This document shows positions 22,218 through 29,292 of a DNA stretch of 64,000 nucleotides, in pieces. A program made the translations under genes and the position numbers. This stretch comes from a virus: positions 55,576-119,575 of the IMG/VR virus record IMGVR_UViG_3300046665_000305; one strand, 5' to 3'. Below the pieces are notes generated by a model. That model was not told the DNA's origin. It ran no database searches and saw only the letters and a program-made list of their open reading frames with translations. Positions within the stretch are counted from its first letter, which is position 1. Each line of letters begins with the position of its first letter.

Positions 22218-22451
22218 ATGAACATCGAATTCGTCCTACTCGCTTCCGGCAGTTCTGTTACGCCTCGCATCGCTCACGCCATCTTCGAAAAAACTGAAGC
22301 CATGGCGAAGGAAGAAGCGGTTCGCGTCGTTAAGCAGCTAAGTATGGCGGGGTATTTCATGTTCGACCTGTTCAACGTTTCTCAAGAGGTTCATGTCAGA
22401 GTCGAATCTTATCGGGTCGAAACTGCTGAACCTACGGTCAAAGTTATTTAA
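22218..22451 (+). CDS. Hypothetical protein, 77 aa
   Basis: MNIEFVLLASGSSVTPRIAH, strand-helix-strand. AAAGGAGATCACA upstream. No family recognised. Confidence 0.75.
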   Translation: MNIEFVLLASGSSVTPRIAHAIFEKTEAMAKEEAVRVVKQLSMAGYFMFDLFNVSQEVHVRVESYRVETAEPTVKVI

Positions 22452-22470
22452 ATTTTAAAGGAGAATTAAA

Positions 22471-22902
22471 ATGACATTTCTCACTGTTACGGAACAGAAG
22501 GCGCGATATGGCGAACTTGCACATGATTTGGGTAAGATGCTGGATAAATTTGATGCGAGTCATTGGGCCGCGCTAGAGGCGAGAAAGAAGCTTATCAATT
22601 TTCTCGAAATCTATCTCAGGCCTTCGCCGTTCCATGTCGGGATGATGAATATTCCTCTACTCAATGGTGAGCGCGTCACTTTCGTCAAGGTGCATCACGA
22701 AGGCACGACGTATGAGTCGATGGAAGACGAGCAGGGCGTGAATCGCTATACAACTAGGGACTTTGGCCGCGTCACTGGCACGAACCGAGGCGACGTGACG
22801 CGTAACGTTGATCTTTCACGTGTCTCACTAGCTGGTTATCACAAGCCTATTTGGTGGAACGAATATCTTGCTGATTCTGTACCGGCGAAGGAGGAAGTTT
22901 GA
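22471..22902 (+). CDS. Hypothetical protein, 143 aa
   Basis: Helical N-terminus (~1-50) and beta-rich C-terminus with RVTFVKVHHEGTTYE. AAAGGAGAATTAAA upstream. The stop overlaps the next ATG. No family recognised. Confidence 0.75.
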   Translation: MTFLTVTEQKARYGELAHDLGKMLDKFDASHWAALEARKKLINFLEIYLRPSPFHVGMMNIPLLNGERVTFVKVHHEGTTYESMEDEQGVNRYTTRDFGRVTGTNRGDVTRNVDLSRVSLAGYHKPIWWNEYLADSVPAKEEV

Positions 22903-23123
22903 TGTTCACAGCTGATATGGCCCGCAAGGGTAATGACGACGATCTTGATGAGCGAATCGCTTACGCGGTCAAGAACTTTCGCCAAGGCAATGGTGCTTAT
23001 ATGAGAATCTATCACGATGACAGTTTTAGACACAATATCGTGTCAGAGCTTATGAAGCGAGGATTTAAAAACATCGATGCGCCTAGCTTAGTGCTAAAGA
23101 CTGATGTTTATTTTGAATGGTAA
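22902..23123 (+). CDS. Hypothetical protein, 73 aa
   Basis: MFTADMARKGNDDDLDERIA, charged helix then strands. AAGGAGGAAGTTTG upstream of the ATG. No family recognised. Confidence 0.7.
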   Translation: MFTADMARKGNDDDLDERIAYAVKNFRQGNGAYMRIYHDDSFRHNIVSELMKRGFKNIDAPSLVLKTDVYFEW

Positions 23124-23134
23124 GGAGAAGTGAT

Positions 23135-23368
23135 ATGCTTAATCAGTCGGTCCAAACTTTCTATGCCACGCACTATTTTGCTAACCTGAAACGACACGCA
23201 AATTTTTATTTCATGTCGAATATCAATGAAGCAGGGACTGGATATAGGATTCACATCTTTGCGGATCATGTCGCCAGTGTTGATATCTATGATTCAACTG
23301 AGCCACTAGCCGATCTTGAAAAGCATTTCGAGGCGTGGAAAGATGCAGTGATAAGGTTATTTAGCTGA
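23135..23368 (+). CDS. Hypothetical protein, 77 aa
   Basis: MLNQSVQTFYATHYFANLKR, aromatic and basic. Start set by AAGGAGAAGTGAT. No family recognised. Confidence 0.7.
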   Translation: MLNQSVQTFYATHYFANLKRHANFYFMSNINEAGTGYRIHIFADHVASVDIYDSTEPLADLEKHFEAWKDAVIRLFS

Positions 23369-23375
23369 TTTCCGC

Positions 23376-23404
23376 TTGACTTCATTTCGAGTCGGATGTA
23401 AGAA
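23376..23404 (+). promoter_or_regulatory. Early promoter, identical cassette to 13705
   Basis: TTGACT, 17 bp, TAAGAA; same sequence from -35 to -10 as at 13705, about 9.7 kb apart. Confidence 0.75.
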
Positions 23405-23442
23405 TATGTCTAACGAAACATTGATGAAGGAGCACCAACGCC

Positions 23443-23769
23443 ATGAAACACACTGTTGCAGAACTCGTTACGATCTTTGAGACTTCTAAGGATCGCTGGC
23501 CCGTAGATGAATGGACGGTGGAAAAGGCACGTGCAAAAATCTTTGCCGGGATGAAGATGATCGAGGTGAGTGACAAAGCTCTGGAACACTGCGCCGTCAA
23601 AGCGGTTCACGTCATGGATATGACGATGGATGAAATTGAAATGCTGAATAACTGGTGCAACTGCCAGAGCACAGACCTTTGGGAAGGGTTGACGTTGCAG
23701 GAAATCCTCAACGTGTATCGCGCCTCGGCGGAATGGGACACGTGGGAGGGTTGGGCCGAGGAGGACTGA
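23443..23769 (+). CDS. Hypothetical protein, 108 aa, possibly truncated
   Basis: MKHTVAELVTIFETSKDRWP; helical, Trp-rich. After the TGA (23767) the same frame stays open for 20 more coding-like codons (DAAYDAWDRAVIDPGNEMQR) to TAG at 23830, so the stop could be a recent nonsense mutation. GATGAAGGAGCACC upstream. Confidence 0.7.
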   Translation: MKHTVAELVTIFETSKDRWPVDEWTVEKARAKIFAGMKMIEVSDKALEHCAVKAVHVMDMTMDEIEMLNNWCNCQSTDLWEGLTLQEILNVYRASAEWDTWEGWAEED

Positions 23770-23871
23770 GACGCTGCGTATGACGCGTGGGACCGTGCCG
23801 TAATTGATCCGGGTAATGAGATGCAACGTTAGTGCTCTTGCTAGCAAGAACAACAACAGGAGTCGTTAAAG

Positions 23872-24051
23872 ATGTTCAAAATAATTCGCGGTAAAAAGTC
23901 GGGTACTTTCATAGTAATGGAGCGTGTGCTATGGTTGTTTTGGGCCGTGGTGATGGAGCAGGATCGTTACGGAACGGAGATGGCGCGGCGGTTCAAAAAC
24001 TTCGATGCGGCGCGGACCTACGTGTTACAAAGGGAGGAATATTCATGCTGA
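23872..24051 (+). CDS. Hypothetical protein, first of a tandem pair
   Basis: A 59-residue protein (MFKIIRGKKSGTFIVMERVL) with ACAGGAGTCG upstream. It resembles the next protein: KIxR, GxFIVMxR, LFW, VM, then a Phe-rich helix. A longer overlapping frame is its shadow. Function unknown. Confidence 0.65.
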   Translation: MFKIIRGKKSGTFIVMERVLWLFWAVVMEQDRYGTEMARRFKNFDAARTYVLQREEYSC

Positions 24052-24242
24052 ATCGATATAAAATTTGCAGAACGATGTACGGTAATATCTTTGTTATGAA
24101 GCGGAAATTCCTGTTCTGGAAACAGGTCATGAATTATGACAATACTCCGCTCTATTTCGCGACCAAGGAATTTGCAGAGAGATGGATCGAAACGGATAAA
24201 ATTCTGTCTCAACTACCACGGATGGAGGAGATTCCTCAATGA
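24045..24242 (+). CDS. Hypothetical protein, second of a tandem pair
   Basis: A 65-residue basic protein (MLNRYKICRTMYGNIFVMKR) with GGGAGGAATATTC upstream. Shares the order KICR, GNIFVMKR, LFW, VM with the preceding gene; likely a duplication. Confidence 0.7.
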   Translation: MLNRYKICRTMYGNIFVMKRKFLFWKQVMNYDNTPLYFATKEFAERWIETDKILSQLPRMEEIPQ

Positions 24243-24559
24243 TCATCATAGATTTGAATGAGGTAGAGGAAGATAAGAGAGTCCTCTATATCGGCTCTAA
24301 GTTGCTCGACATGGAGCTTTACGTTACGGGCTGCATCATTGATCGGGGTGAAAAAATTAAACTAATAACATATAATGATTATCTAGACAGGACTGAAATT
24401 ATTGCTTTGATGACAATTGTCTTGCTTCACGGTGGGGAGCGCTTCACGTTCGATAGTATCGAGGTAGGCGTTGAAGAACGTTGGGACCGGGGCAGAGATG
24501 GCACGCCTGACATGTATCTCGTTAAACGGCTGGCCGGGGTGTTTAAAGTAGAATCTTAA
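24239..24559 (+). CDS. Hypothetical protein, 106 aa
   Basis: MIIIDLNEVEEDKRVLYIGS, alpha/beta. Coupled by ATGA to the preceding gene. It converges with the minus-strand pentapeptide gene, overlapping by 4 bases. No family recognised. Confidence 0.7.
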   Translation: MIIIDLNEVEEDKRVLYIGSKLLDMELYVTGCIIDRGEKIKLITYNDYLDRTEIIALMTIVLLHGGERFTFDSIEVGVEERWDRGRDGTPDMYLVKRLAGVFKVES

Positions 24560-25131
24560 GCGGCACTGTTAAACACAAAATAATCACCGTCAGACTTCTT
24601 TACCAAATTAGTTAAATCTTTTGGTATGCTAGTCTTTTTAAATATGACGTTTTTAAATCTTGCATGATCCAGCTTTAAGGCGTAAGTCTTGTCGCAGTGG
24701 AGGAATGAGACATTGACAAGATTGGTATGTCTTAGATCGAGAATGTCTATGTCACAATTGAGAAAAATCACGTCTTGAAGAGTGCTGCCGTGGAACGAAA
24801 CGTCGTTTAGATTACAATTATTATAAATTGTATCTCGGTATTTTTTGTCGGTCTTTTTCATCCGGGTCAAATCTTCACCGTCATAGGTGATATATTTCTT
24901 ACTATCAGATAGGAGAGGGGCAATGTCCCACTTGGCATAGAAGTGAGACAAACACTGTTTAACGGAATAAAGATCATCTCCGGGGCTCAGGAGGCGCAAG
25001 TGCCGCATCGTGACAATGATATCGCAATCATCGATGTACGCGCCACGGCTCGTTATATTGAACGGGATGACGACTTGACTCGTCTTAAGGTACTCATTGC
25101 CACACAGGACTTGATATCTGTCTTCATTCAT
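24556..25131 (-). CDS. Pentapeptide-repeat protein
   Basis: A 191-residue protein whose C-terminal ~90 residues repeat the A(D/N)LxF-like pentapeptide rhythm: CNLNDVSFHGSTLQDVIFLN, CDIDILDLRHTNLVNVSFLH. Pentapeptide repeats fold into a right-handed quadrilateral beta-helix; some members mimic DNA and bind gyrase. That role is only a possibility here. Second gene of a two-gene operon, overlapping the first by 8 bases. Confidence 0.75.
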   Translation of the reverse strand: MNEDRYQVLCGNEYLKTSQVVIPFNITSRGAYIDDCDIIVTMRHLRLLSPGDDLYSVKQCLSHFYAKWDIAPLLSDSKKYITYDGEDLTRMKKTDKKYRDTIYNNCNLNDVSFHGSTLQDVIFLNCDIDILDLRHTNLVNVSFLHCDKTYALKLDHARFKNVIFKKTSIPKDLTNLVKKSDGDYFVFNSAA

Positions 25132-26044
25132 AATAGCTAATTCTTCTCTTCTCTAATTTTTCGCAATGCATGGCCAGAACTTCTCGGCGCAGCATCTTAG
25201 ACACAATAGCGAGCCGAAGGTCAAGGACTTCTGTCACTAGGGCGGGGAACTTTGTGAACCTGATCATCGCGCCGTCAAAGGTGTTACGGCCTTCGAAGTC
25301 AGTATCGACCAGTTCGACACCATCAAAATACGTTTTGTTGAAGTCGCAATTATTGATGACGCAGCGAATAAATTTTGCCTTAGTCATGCTCTTGCCGGAA
25401 AAGTCAACATCGTTGAATTCGCACTCGATAAAAATTTCACCATCAAGCACGTCTTCGAAATAAGACTCTTCATCATAGGTGACATGTTTGTGGACCCACT
25501 CAGCCATTCTATCTTGTTTGTTAAACATGACGCGGCAACTGGTGGAACAAAATTGGGCCGTGGCGCGGCTAGCGCCAAACTCGTCTCCGCAATAATTGCA
25601 CATCTTATTATGATTAATTGTTTTAGCCGCATCTTCGGCAATAGGCAGATTTTTAATTCTTCTATGTTCGGCGGCGCAGTTCGGGCCGCAATAAATTTGC
25701 CTACCGTGATGCTTGATGAAGTTGGGAGTGTCGCATAACGGATTGAGACAGGTAGCGTTGCGCTCCGTGTCGGTCATGCCATACTTTTCGTTATAATTGT
25801 GACGATTGGCATGATCGGCGCAGCAAAATAATTTAGGCCTACCCTGTACCACTTTGGTAGAATAAGTGATAATCTCTTCACAATTTGGAAGGAGACACTT
25901 TTTCTGAGACGCGGGACGGAACCTGTACCGCTTCAATCTCATGTGACATTTAGGGCTACAAGTTTGTTTCTCGGCCTTGGAGGCGAGGAATGTTTTACCG
26001 CAATCCGGCGCTTTACATTGTAATTCGTGTTTAATATTGGTCAC
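25124..26044 (-). CDS. Multi-zinc-finger pentapeptide-repeat protein
   Basis: A 306-residue protein. The first ~185 residues hold four Cys/His clusters (CKAPDCG...CSPKC; CLLPNC...CCADH; CLNPLC...CGPNC; CNYCG...CSTSC), each like a treble-clef or zinc-ribbon finger. Residues ~200-270 are pentapeptide-like (FIECEFNDVDFSGKSMTKAK, CDFNKTYFDGVELVDTDFEG). A fusion of serial zinc fingers to a beta-helix is unusual. Driven by the consensus promoter at 26079. Confidence 0.75.
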   Translation of the reverse strand: MTNIKHELQCKAPDCGKTFLASKAEKQTCSPKCHMRLKRYRFRPASQKKCLLPNCEEIITYSTKVVQGRPKLFCCADHANRHNYNEKYGMTDTERNATCLNPLCDTPNFIKHHGRQIYCGPNCAAEHRRIKNLPIAEDAAKTINHNKMCNYCGDEFGASRATAQFCSTSCRVMFNKQDRMAEWVHKHVTYDEESYFEDVLDGEIFIECEFNDVDFSGKSMTKAKFIRCVINNCDFNKTYFDGVELVDTDFEGRNTFDGAMIRFTKFPALVTEVLDLRLAIVSKMLRREVLAMHCEKLEKRRISYYE

Positions 26045-26078
26045 TAATATTTACTCTTATTTGACGACTTAAAAACGG

Positions 26079-26107
26079 ATTATAGCATAACGAAATCGTT
26101 TTGTCAA
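26079..26107 (-). promoter_or_regulatory. Full-consensus sigma70 promoter
   Basis: On the minus strand: TTGACA, exactly 17 bp, TATAAT. The spacer contains the inverted repeat AACGA-TT-TCGTT, a possible operator. Drives the pentapeptide pair. Confidence 0.9.
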
Positions 26108-26139
26108 GTCCTAGAGTTTACGTTAGAGGGGTTTTTTCG

Positions 26140-26426
26140 ACCTTCAAAACTTCTTAGGAAACTGTTGTTGTTTACTCCTATCTATTTTAAATTAGTGAAA
26201 GATTTCAATGGCTTAATTTTTAAACCTCCGCTCTAATTCCAGTTATATGTTAAAATGATGATTAGGATTTGTTACGATTTCTGAAAAGCTGAGAGACGAT
26301 TTTTTGGACTTTTTAACAGTTATATGGAATTTGAGAGAGGGATATTTTATTATATTATTGATTTTATTAACTAATATAGAATAGATAGGAGTAAACAGTA
26401 ACGATTTGCTAAGAGTTTTCGAAGGT
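26140..26426. repeat. 287-bp imperfect palindrome
   Basis: The outer arms 26140-26186 and 26380-26426 are near-perfect 47-bp inverted repeats with an uninterrupted 18-bp match (26169-26186 with 26380-26397). Pairing continues inward with mismatches (AATTCC/GGAATT and GTTAAAA regions), leaving a central loop of about 50 bp near 26260-26310. No coding potential. Candidates: origin or cruciform, a miniature mobile element, or a long structured RNA. Confidence 0.75.
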
Positions 26427-26550
26427 ATTTTTAAGCTTTTTTGAAAATATTAAATCTGAATTCTATTTACGGAACAGGGGTTTCGATACGTCTGTCCCCA
26501 AAAACCGAGCGAGCCAGAAACCGCGTCACGTCAGCAGTATCAAAAGGCCT

Positions 26551-26674
26551 ATCAACCAATATCTAAAATCCACCAGCCTAATTTCTCCCATCGAGAACTT
26601 TGATGTCAAGGACATTTAACATCAACCAATATCTAATGTCTGCCAGCCTAAAATCCACCAGCCTAATTTCTCCC
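26551..26674. repeat. Interleaved direct repeats
   Basis: A 16-mer beginning ATCAACCAATATC occurs at 26551 and 26621. A 25-mer beginning AAAATCCACCAGCC occurs at 26565 and 26650. Between the second pair sits an extra partial copy (GCCAGCCTA). Non-coding; lies between the palindrome and the next promoter. Confidence 0.7.
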
Positions 26675-26695
26675 CCGTAGGGGGTTACAAACGGC

Positions 26696-26724
26696 TTGCA
26701 TTATTTTATGACATCTGGTATAAC
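26696..26724 (+). promoter_or_regulatory. Sigma70-like promoter
   Basis: TTGCAT, 17 bp, TATAAC; about 45 bp before the next gene. Confidence 0.75.
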
Positions 26725-26769
26725 TCGGCCAACTTAGAAAAATCAGAATCACTTAAGGAGGCACGTGCC

Positions 26770-26985
26770 ATGAACGGCAAGCATAAGAGGAAAGAGCCTT
26801 GGCAAGACATGGTGATCCGAGAAGCGGTTCATGGCGTTATGACAGAGGTGACGGCTGAGAGCCTTTATGCCATGTTGGTCGCGGGCGAAAGGGTGTTCAA
26901 ACAAGGTATCGGAATTGGTTGGCACCATGCCATGACGCAGGTTGTGAAGTCCATGGAAGAATTTAAAGAGGGAAAAGATAAATGA
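26770..26985 (+). CDS. Hypothetical protein, 71 aa
   Basis: MNGKHKRKEPWQDMVIREAV, helical with a basic start. TAAGGAGGCACGTGCC upstream. Coupled to the next gene by ATGA. No family recognised. Confidence 0.75.
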   Translation: MNGKHKRKEPWQDMVIREAVHGVMTEVTAESLYAMLVAGERVFKQGIGIGWHHAMTQVVKSMEEFKEGKDK

Positions 26986-27335
26986 CTATGACGCAGGAAG
27001 AAATTGTCGAAGGTGTTTATGTCCATTGGGTCGCGGAGCGCTACATGGGTGGATGGGATATTTACGGTAAGATCGTGAATATTGCTTCGTCCATAGATCA
27101 GGGTGGCAGAGGTGTGATCAAAGTTACTATTTTAGGCTTTGATAATCTACTGAAGACTCCAGTAAGTCTCCATACCGTGATGGAGGAATGCACCTTATCT
27201 ACTATTACCGAAGCCAAGCGATATCTGGCTGGCGTGGTTCTACGTAAGGAAAAGAAACTGCTTGACCTTCGCCACGAAGTAAGTAAATTAGAAGACGATA
27301 TCACGGAATGGAAAACGAAGGCTATAACGCTTTAG
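26982..27335 (+). CDS. Hypothetical protein, 117 aa
   Basis: N-terminal beta part (EGVYVHWVAERYMGG...GRGVIKVTILGF) and a C-terminal coiled coil (~85-115). Possibly a small barrel with an oligomerisation helix. No family recognised. Confidence 0.75.
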   Translation: MTMTQEEIVEGVYVHWVAERYMGGWDIYGKIVNIASSIDQGGRGVIKVTILGFDNLLKTPVSLHTVMEECTLSTITEAKRYLAGVVLRKEKKLLDLRHEVSKLEDDITEWKTKAITL

Positions 27336-27344
27336 GAGGTTTAA

Positions 27345-27560
27345 GTGAGCGAATTAGAATGTGACCCAAGAGTGGAGTCTCTTTTCTTCTCAGTGCAAGA
27401 CCCTGAAGCGTCTATTCCTAATTGTCCCGCCGTAACAACTTTACTGATCAAAGTGTGTGGCAGTGATCAGGACAAATTTGCAGAGGCTTGCAGATTGGTT
27501 AATCTGTTTATGGTAGCGGCTTATAAGCGTGCCGAATGGGAATTTAGTGGAGGATTTTGA
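27345..27560 (+). CDS. Hypothetical protein, 71 aa (GTG start)
   Basis: GTG start behind TTAGGAGGTTTAA. Helical, three Cys. Ends a base before the lipoprotein frame's leader. No family recognised. Confidence 0.7.
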   Translation: MSELECDPRVESLFFSVQDPEASIPNCPAVTTLLIKVCGSDQDKFAEACRLVNLFMVAAYKRAEWEFSGGF

Positions 27561-27561
27561 A

Positions 27562-27684
27562 TTGAAGATTGTTGTTTTACTTACCAGCGCTGCATTGATC
27601 CTCACCGGATGTACTGATGGTATTCCTGAATACAGAAAGGAGATTTTCAGTGATAGTTTATCTCACCCTCATTTGGCTCGTTAA
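27562..27684 (+). CDS. Putative small lipoprotein (o-spanin-like size)
   Basis: A TTG-started 40-residue frame with GTGGAGGATTT upstream. It begins KIVVLLTSAALILTGC, a type-II signal peptide with lipobox LTGC (Cys17). The mature part is about 24 residues. Size and embedding in an overlapping frame recall Rz1-type outer-membrane spanins, but no i-spanin partner is certain, so lysis is only one option. Confidence 0.6.
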   Translation: MKIVVLLTSAALILTGCTDGIPEYRKEIFSDSLSHPHLAR

Positions 27685-27844
27685 TGGTCAGATCGATCCT
27701 CACCACTCCGCTTCCCTGTCTCAATTCGAAACCATGACAGAGTGCTTGGATTTCGCTGAAGGTTACGCCAGAGATAATAACAAAACCATCGGCGTCGATC
27801 TAGATTATATCTGCGATCCATACATATCAAAATCTAAGGATTAA
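27650..27844 (+). CDS. Putative secreted protein, 64 aa
   Basis: GTG start with AAAGGAGATTTTCA upstream, overlapping the lipoprotein in another frame. Residues 1-13 (VIVYLTLIWLVNG) look like a short signal peptide; the rest has two Cys (TMTECL, DYICDPY). Architecture similar to the protein at 53529. No family recognised. Confidence 0.65.
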   Translation: MIVYLTLIWLVNGQIDPHHSASLSQFETMTECLDFAEGYARDNNKTIGVDLDYICDPYISKSKD

Positions 27845-27845
27845 A

Positions 27846-27989
27846 ATGTTTAAATACCTTTCAATGATTTTTCTTTTCGCCACTTGGGCCTTGGTATGCT
27901 CTCTGGCAAGCCAAATCCAAATAATCAAGGCTGAAGTAGAACACCACGCACATATTTTGGACGAAATCAATAAAAAACTTGACAAATGA
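27846..27989 (+). CDS. Small membrane protein, 47 aa
   Basis: MFKYLSMIFLFATWALVCSL is a membrane helix; the remaining ~25 residues are an amphipathic helix (EVEHHAHILDEINKK). Follows the secreted gene by one base. Topology like a miniature i-spanin, but far shorter than known ones. Confidence 0.65.
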   Translation: MFKYLSMIFLFATWALVCSLASQIQIIKAEVEHHAHILDEINKKLDK

Positions 27990-28007
27990 AAAAAGCTATG
28001 ATATCAT
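27979..28007 (+). promoter_or_regulatory. Sigma70-like promoter
   Basis: TTGACA, 17 bp, TATCAT, overlapping the end of the preceding gene. Confidence 0.7.
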
Positions 28008-28101
28008 GGCCTTTAAATTATGAAGTATGCACTTAAAAATCTCGTCCATCTAAGTGATGCGGCGGTCTCCGAACAGTCGGTGTGGATCAGGGATTAGAAG
28101 T
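28008..28101 (+). promoter_or_regulatory. Structured leader of the gene at 28102
   Basis: About 90 nt of leader with a CACTTA/TAAGTG hairpin (28030-28056) and a second G-rich part (GGCGGTCTCCGAACAGTCGG). It ends GAAGTATGAAC across the start codon, as does the leader at 28318. Confidence 0.4.
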
Positions 28102-28317
28102 ATGAACGAAGAAATTGGAACTATAACTGGCCGAATTACGAACTTAGAACCAGAAATGCAAGAACTATACCCAAGAAAAAGATTAACTAGCGAAATAGAA
28201 ATTTTAAACTTAGACCTATCAAATCTCGAACTAAGAATTATGGCATGGCTTAACCTAAAAAGTAAAGAACGTGAACGCGAAATGATGAATTATTTTACGG
28301 AATTTTATGAAGTATAA
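28102..28317 (+). CDS. Hypothetical coiled-coil protein, 71 aa
   Basis: MNEEIGTITGRITNLEPEMQ, almost entirely helical with heptad-like leucines. Start chosen because the frame upstream is leader RNA. No family recognised. Confidence 0.7.
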   Translation: MNEEIGTITGRITNLEPEMQELYPRKRLTSEIEILNLDLSNLELRIMAWLNLKSKEREREMMNYFTEFYEV

Positions 28318-28424
28318 AAGATCGGCAAGTAACATCGGCAATAATCCTGATCCAAACTCCTTAACTCGTTGAGACCATTAGTGTTTCCGAGATAATTGGA
28401 TCGGCAAAGTAGGAAGTAGAAAGT
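28318..28424 (+). promoter_or_regulatory. Structured leader of the gene at 28425
   Basis: 107 nt with GATCGG (28320) pairing CCTGATC (28346-28352), a CTC-GTT-GAG hairpin, and a second ATCGGCAA copy near 28400. TATAAA at 28314 may be a -10. Similar 3' end to the previous leader (GAAAGTATGAAC). Confidence 0.4.
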
Positions 28425-28889
28425 ATGAACTGGCTAAGTGAGAACGAAAAACGAGACGTATTGAAGTATCAAAACGAATTAATTAGGGAAATAGAACAAC
28501 TAAATAGTGTAAACTTTGCATTAAGAAGTGAAAACGATCAGCTTTACAAAATAATAAATGAATTAAATAGTGACGTAGTGAAAGCTAATAAAAGAATTAG
28601 TGAATTAGAAGATGAACAAAAGACTGAACGTGCTAAGATATTAAACGAGCATTATCGAGATAAAGAAAAACTATACTCCAAACTTTTGCATTATGAAGAT
28701 AGAGATAAAATTATTAACGGCGTCATGGAATTGGTTGATCAGGCTATCGGGGCTCAGCGTTTTGAGTGGACCATTGCTGAGAATCAAATGGCTTTAGTGC
28801 CAACCAGTGATGTGTGGACCGACGAACTACTAAACAAGATCGATGACCTTTTCGAGCCTTACACCAATGGCTATAGGAACTACAACTGA
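28425..28889 (+). CDS. Coiled-coil protein, 154 aa
   Basis: Residues ~10-90 form a long coiled coil (KYQNELIREIEQLNSVNFAL). The C-terminal ~60 residues are a compact mixed domain. The final base overlaps the next ATG. No family recognised. Confidence 0.75.
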   Translation: MNWLSENEKRDVLKYQNELIREIEQLNSVNFALRSENDQLYKIINELNSDVVKANKRISELEDEQKTERAKILNEHYRDKEKLYSKLLHYEDRDKIINGVMELVDQAIGAQRFEWTIAENQMALVPTSDVWTDELLNKIDDLFEPYTNGYRNYN

Positions 28890-29101
28890 TGGCTAGGTCG
28901 TCTTATATTTATATGATTCGCCGTCGTGAACATGGCCTCATAACTTATGGTGCATTCACGGTTAAACACGAAGCCATTTCATATTGGGAAGATCATTTGG
29001 ATAGCGACCCTGCTTATTGCTTGGTCCGCACCACGGATGGTCCCGTTTATGATGATGGCAATTATTCCTTCAAAGAATCCCATGTGGATTGGCCTAAATG
29101 A
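28889..29101 (+). CDS. Hypothetical protein, 70 aa
   Basis: MARSSYIYMIRRREHGLITY, strand-strand-helix. Coupled to both neighbours by overlapping ATG. The opening is faintly like a GIY-YIG start (YIYMIRR) but the catalytic residues are absent. Confidence 0.7.
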   Translation: MARSSYIYMIRRREHGLITYGAFTVKHEAISYWEDHLDSDPAYCLVRTTDGPVYDDGNYSFKESHVDWPK

Positions 29102-29292
29102 ACTACGACGAAGAAATTGAAAATTTAGAAAATAAAATTCGCATCGATAGAAACAATCTCGATACACTCAAGCAGTGTGTCGAAACTCTTTTCCTAAAAG
29201 TTGAATATTTAGAAAAATTAATTTTAGCCAATGGCAGCAAAGAAAATAAAAAGAGAAGTCGATCAGTATCTAAACCTTTATCCGAAGGTTGA
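29098..29292 (+). CDS. Small coiled-coil protein, 64 aa
   Basis: MNYDEEIENLENKIRIDRNN, a single heptad helix of about 45 residues with a basic tail. Its 3' 62 bases overlap the HNH-AP2 gene in another frame. Confidence 0.65.
   Translation: MNYDEEIENLENKIRIDRNNLDTLKQCVETLFLKVEYLEKLILANGSKENKKRSRSVSKPLSEG

Noticed and set aside
24943-25738. Plus-strand frames of 65-97 residues
   Set aside because: Antisense to the two pentapeptide-repeat genes, whose repeats and promoter are convincing.
26140-26426. Insertion sequence
   Set aside because: No transposase frame between the arms; only a MITE-like element without its own transposase remains possible.
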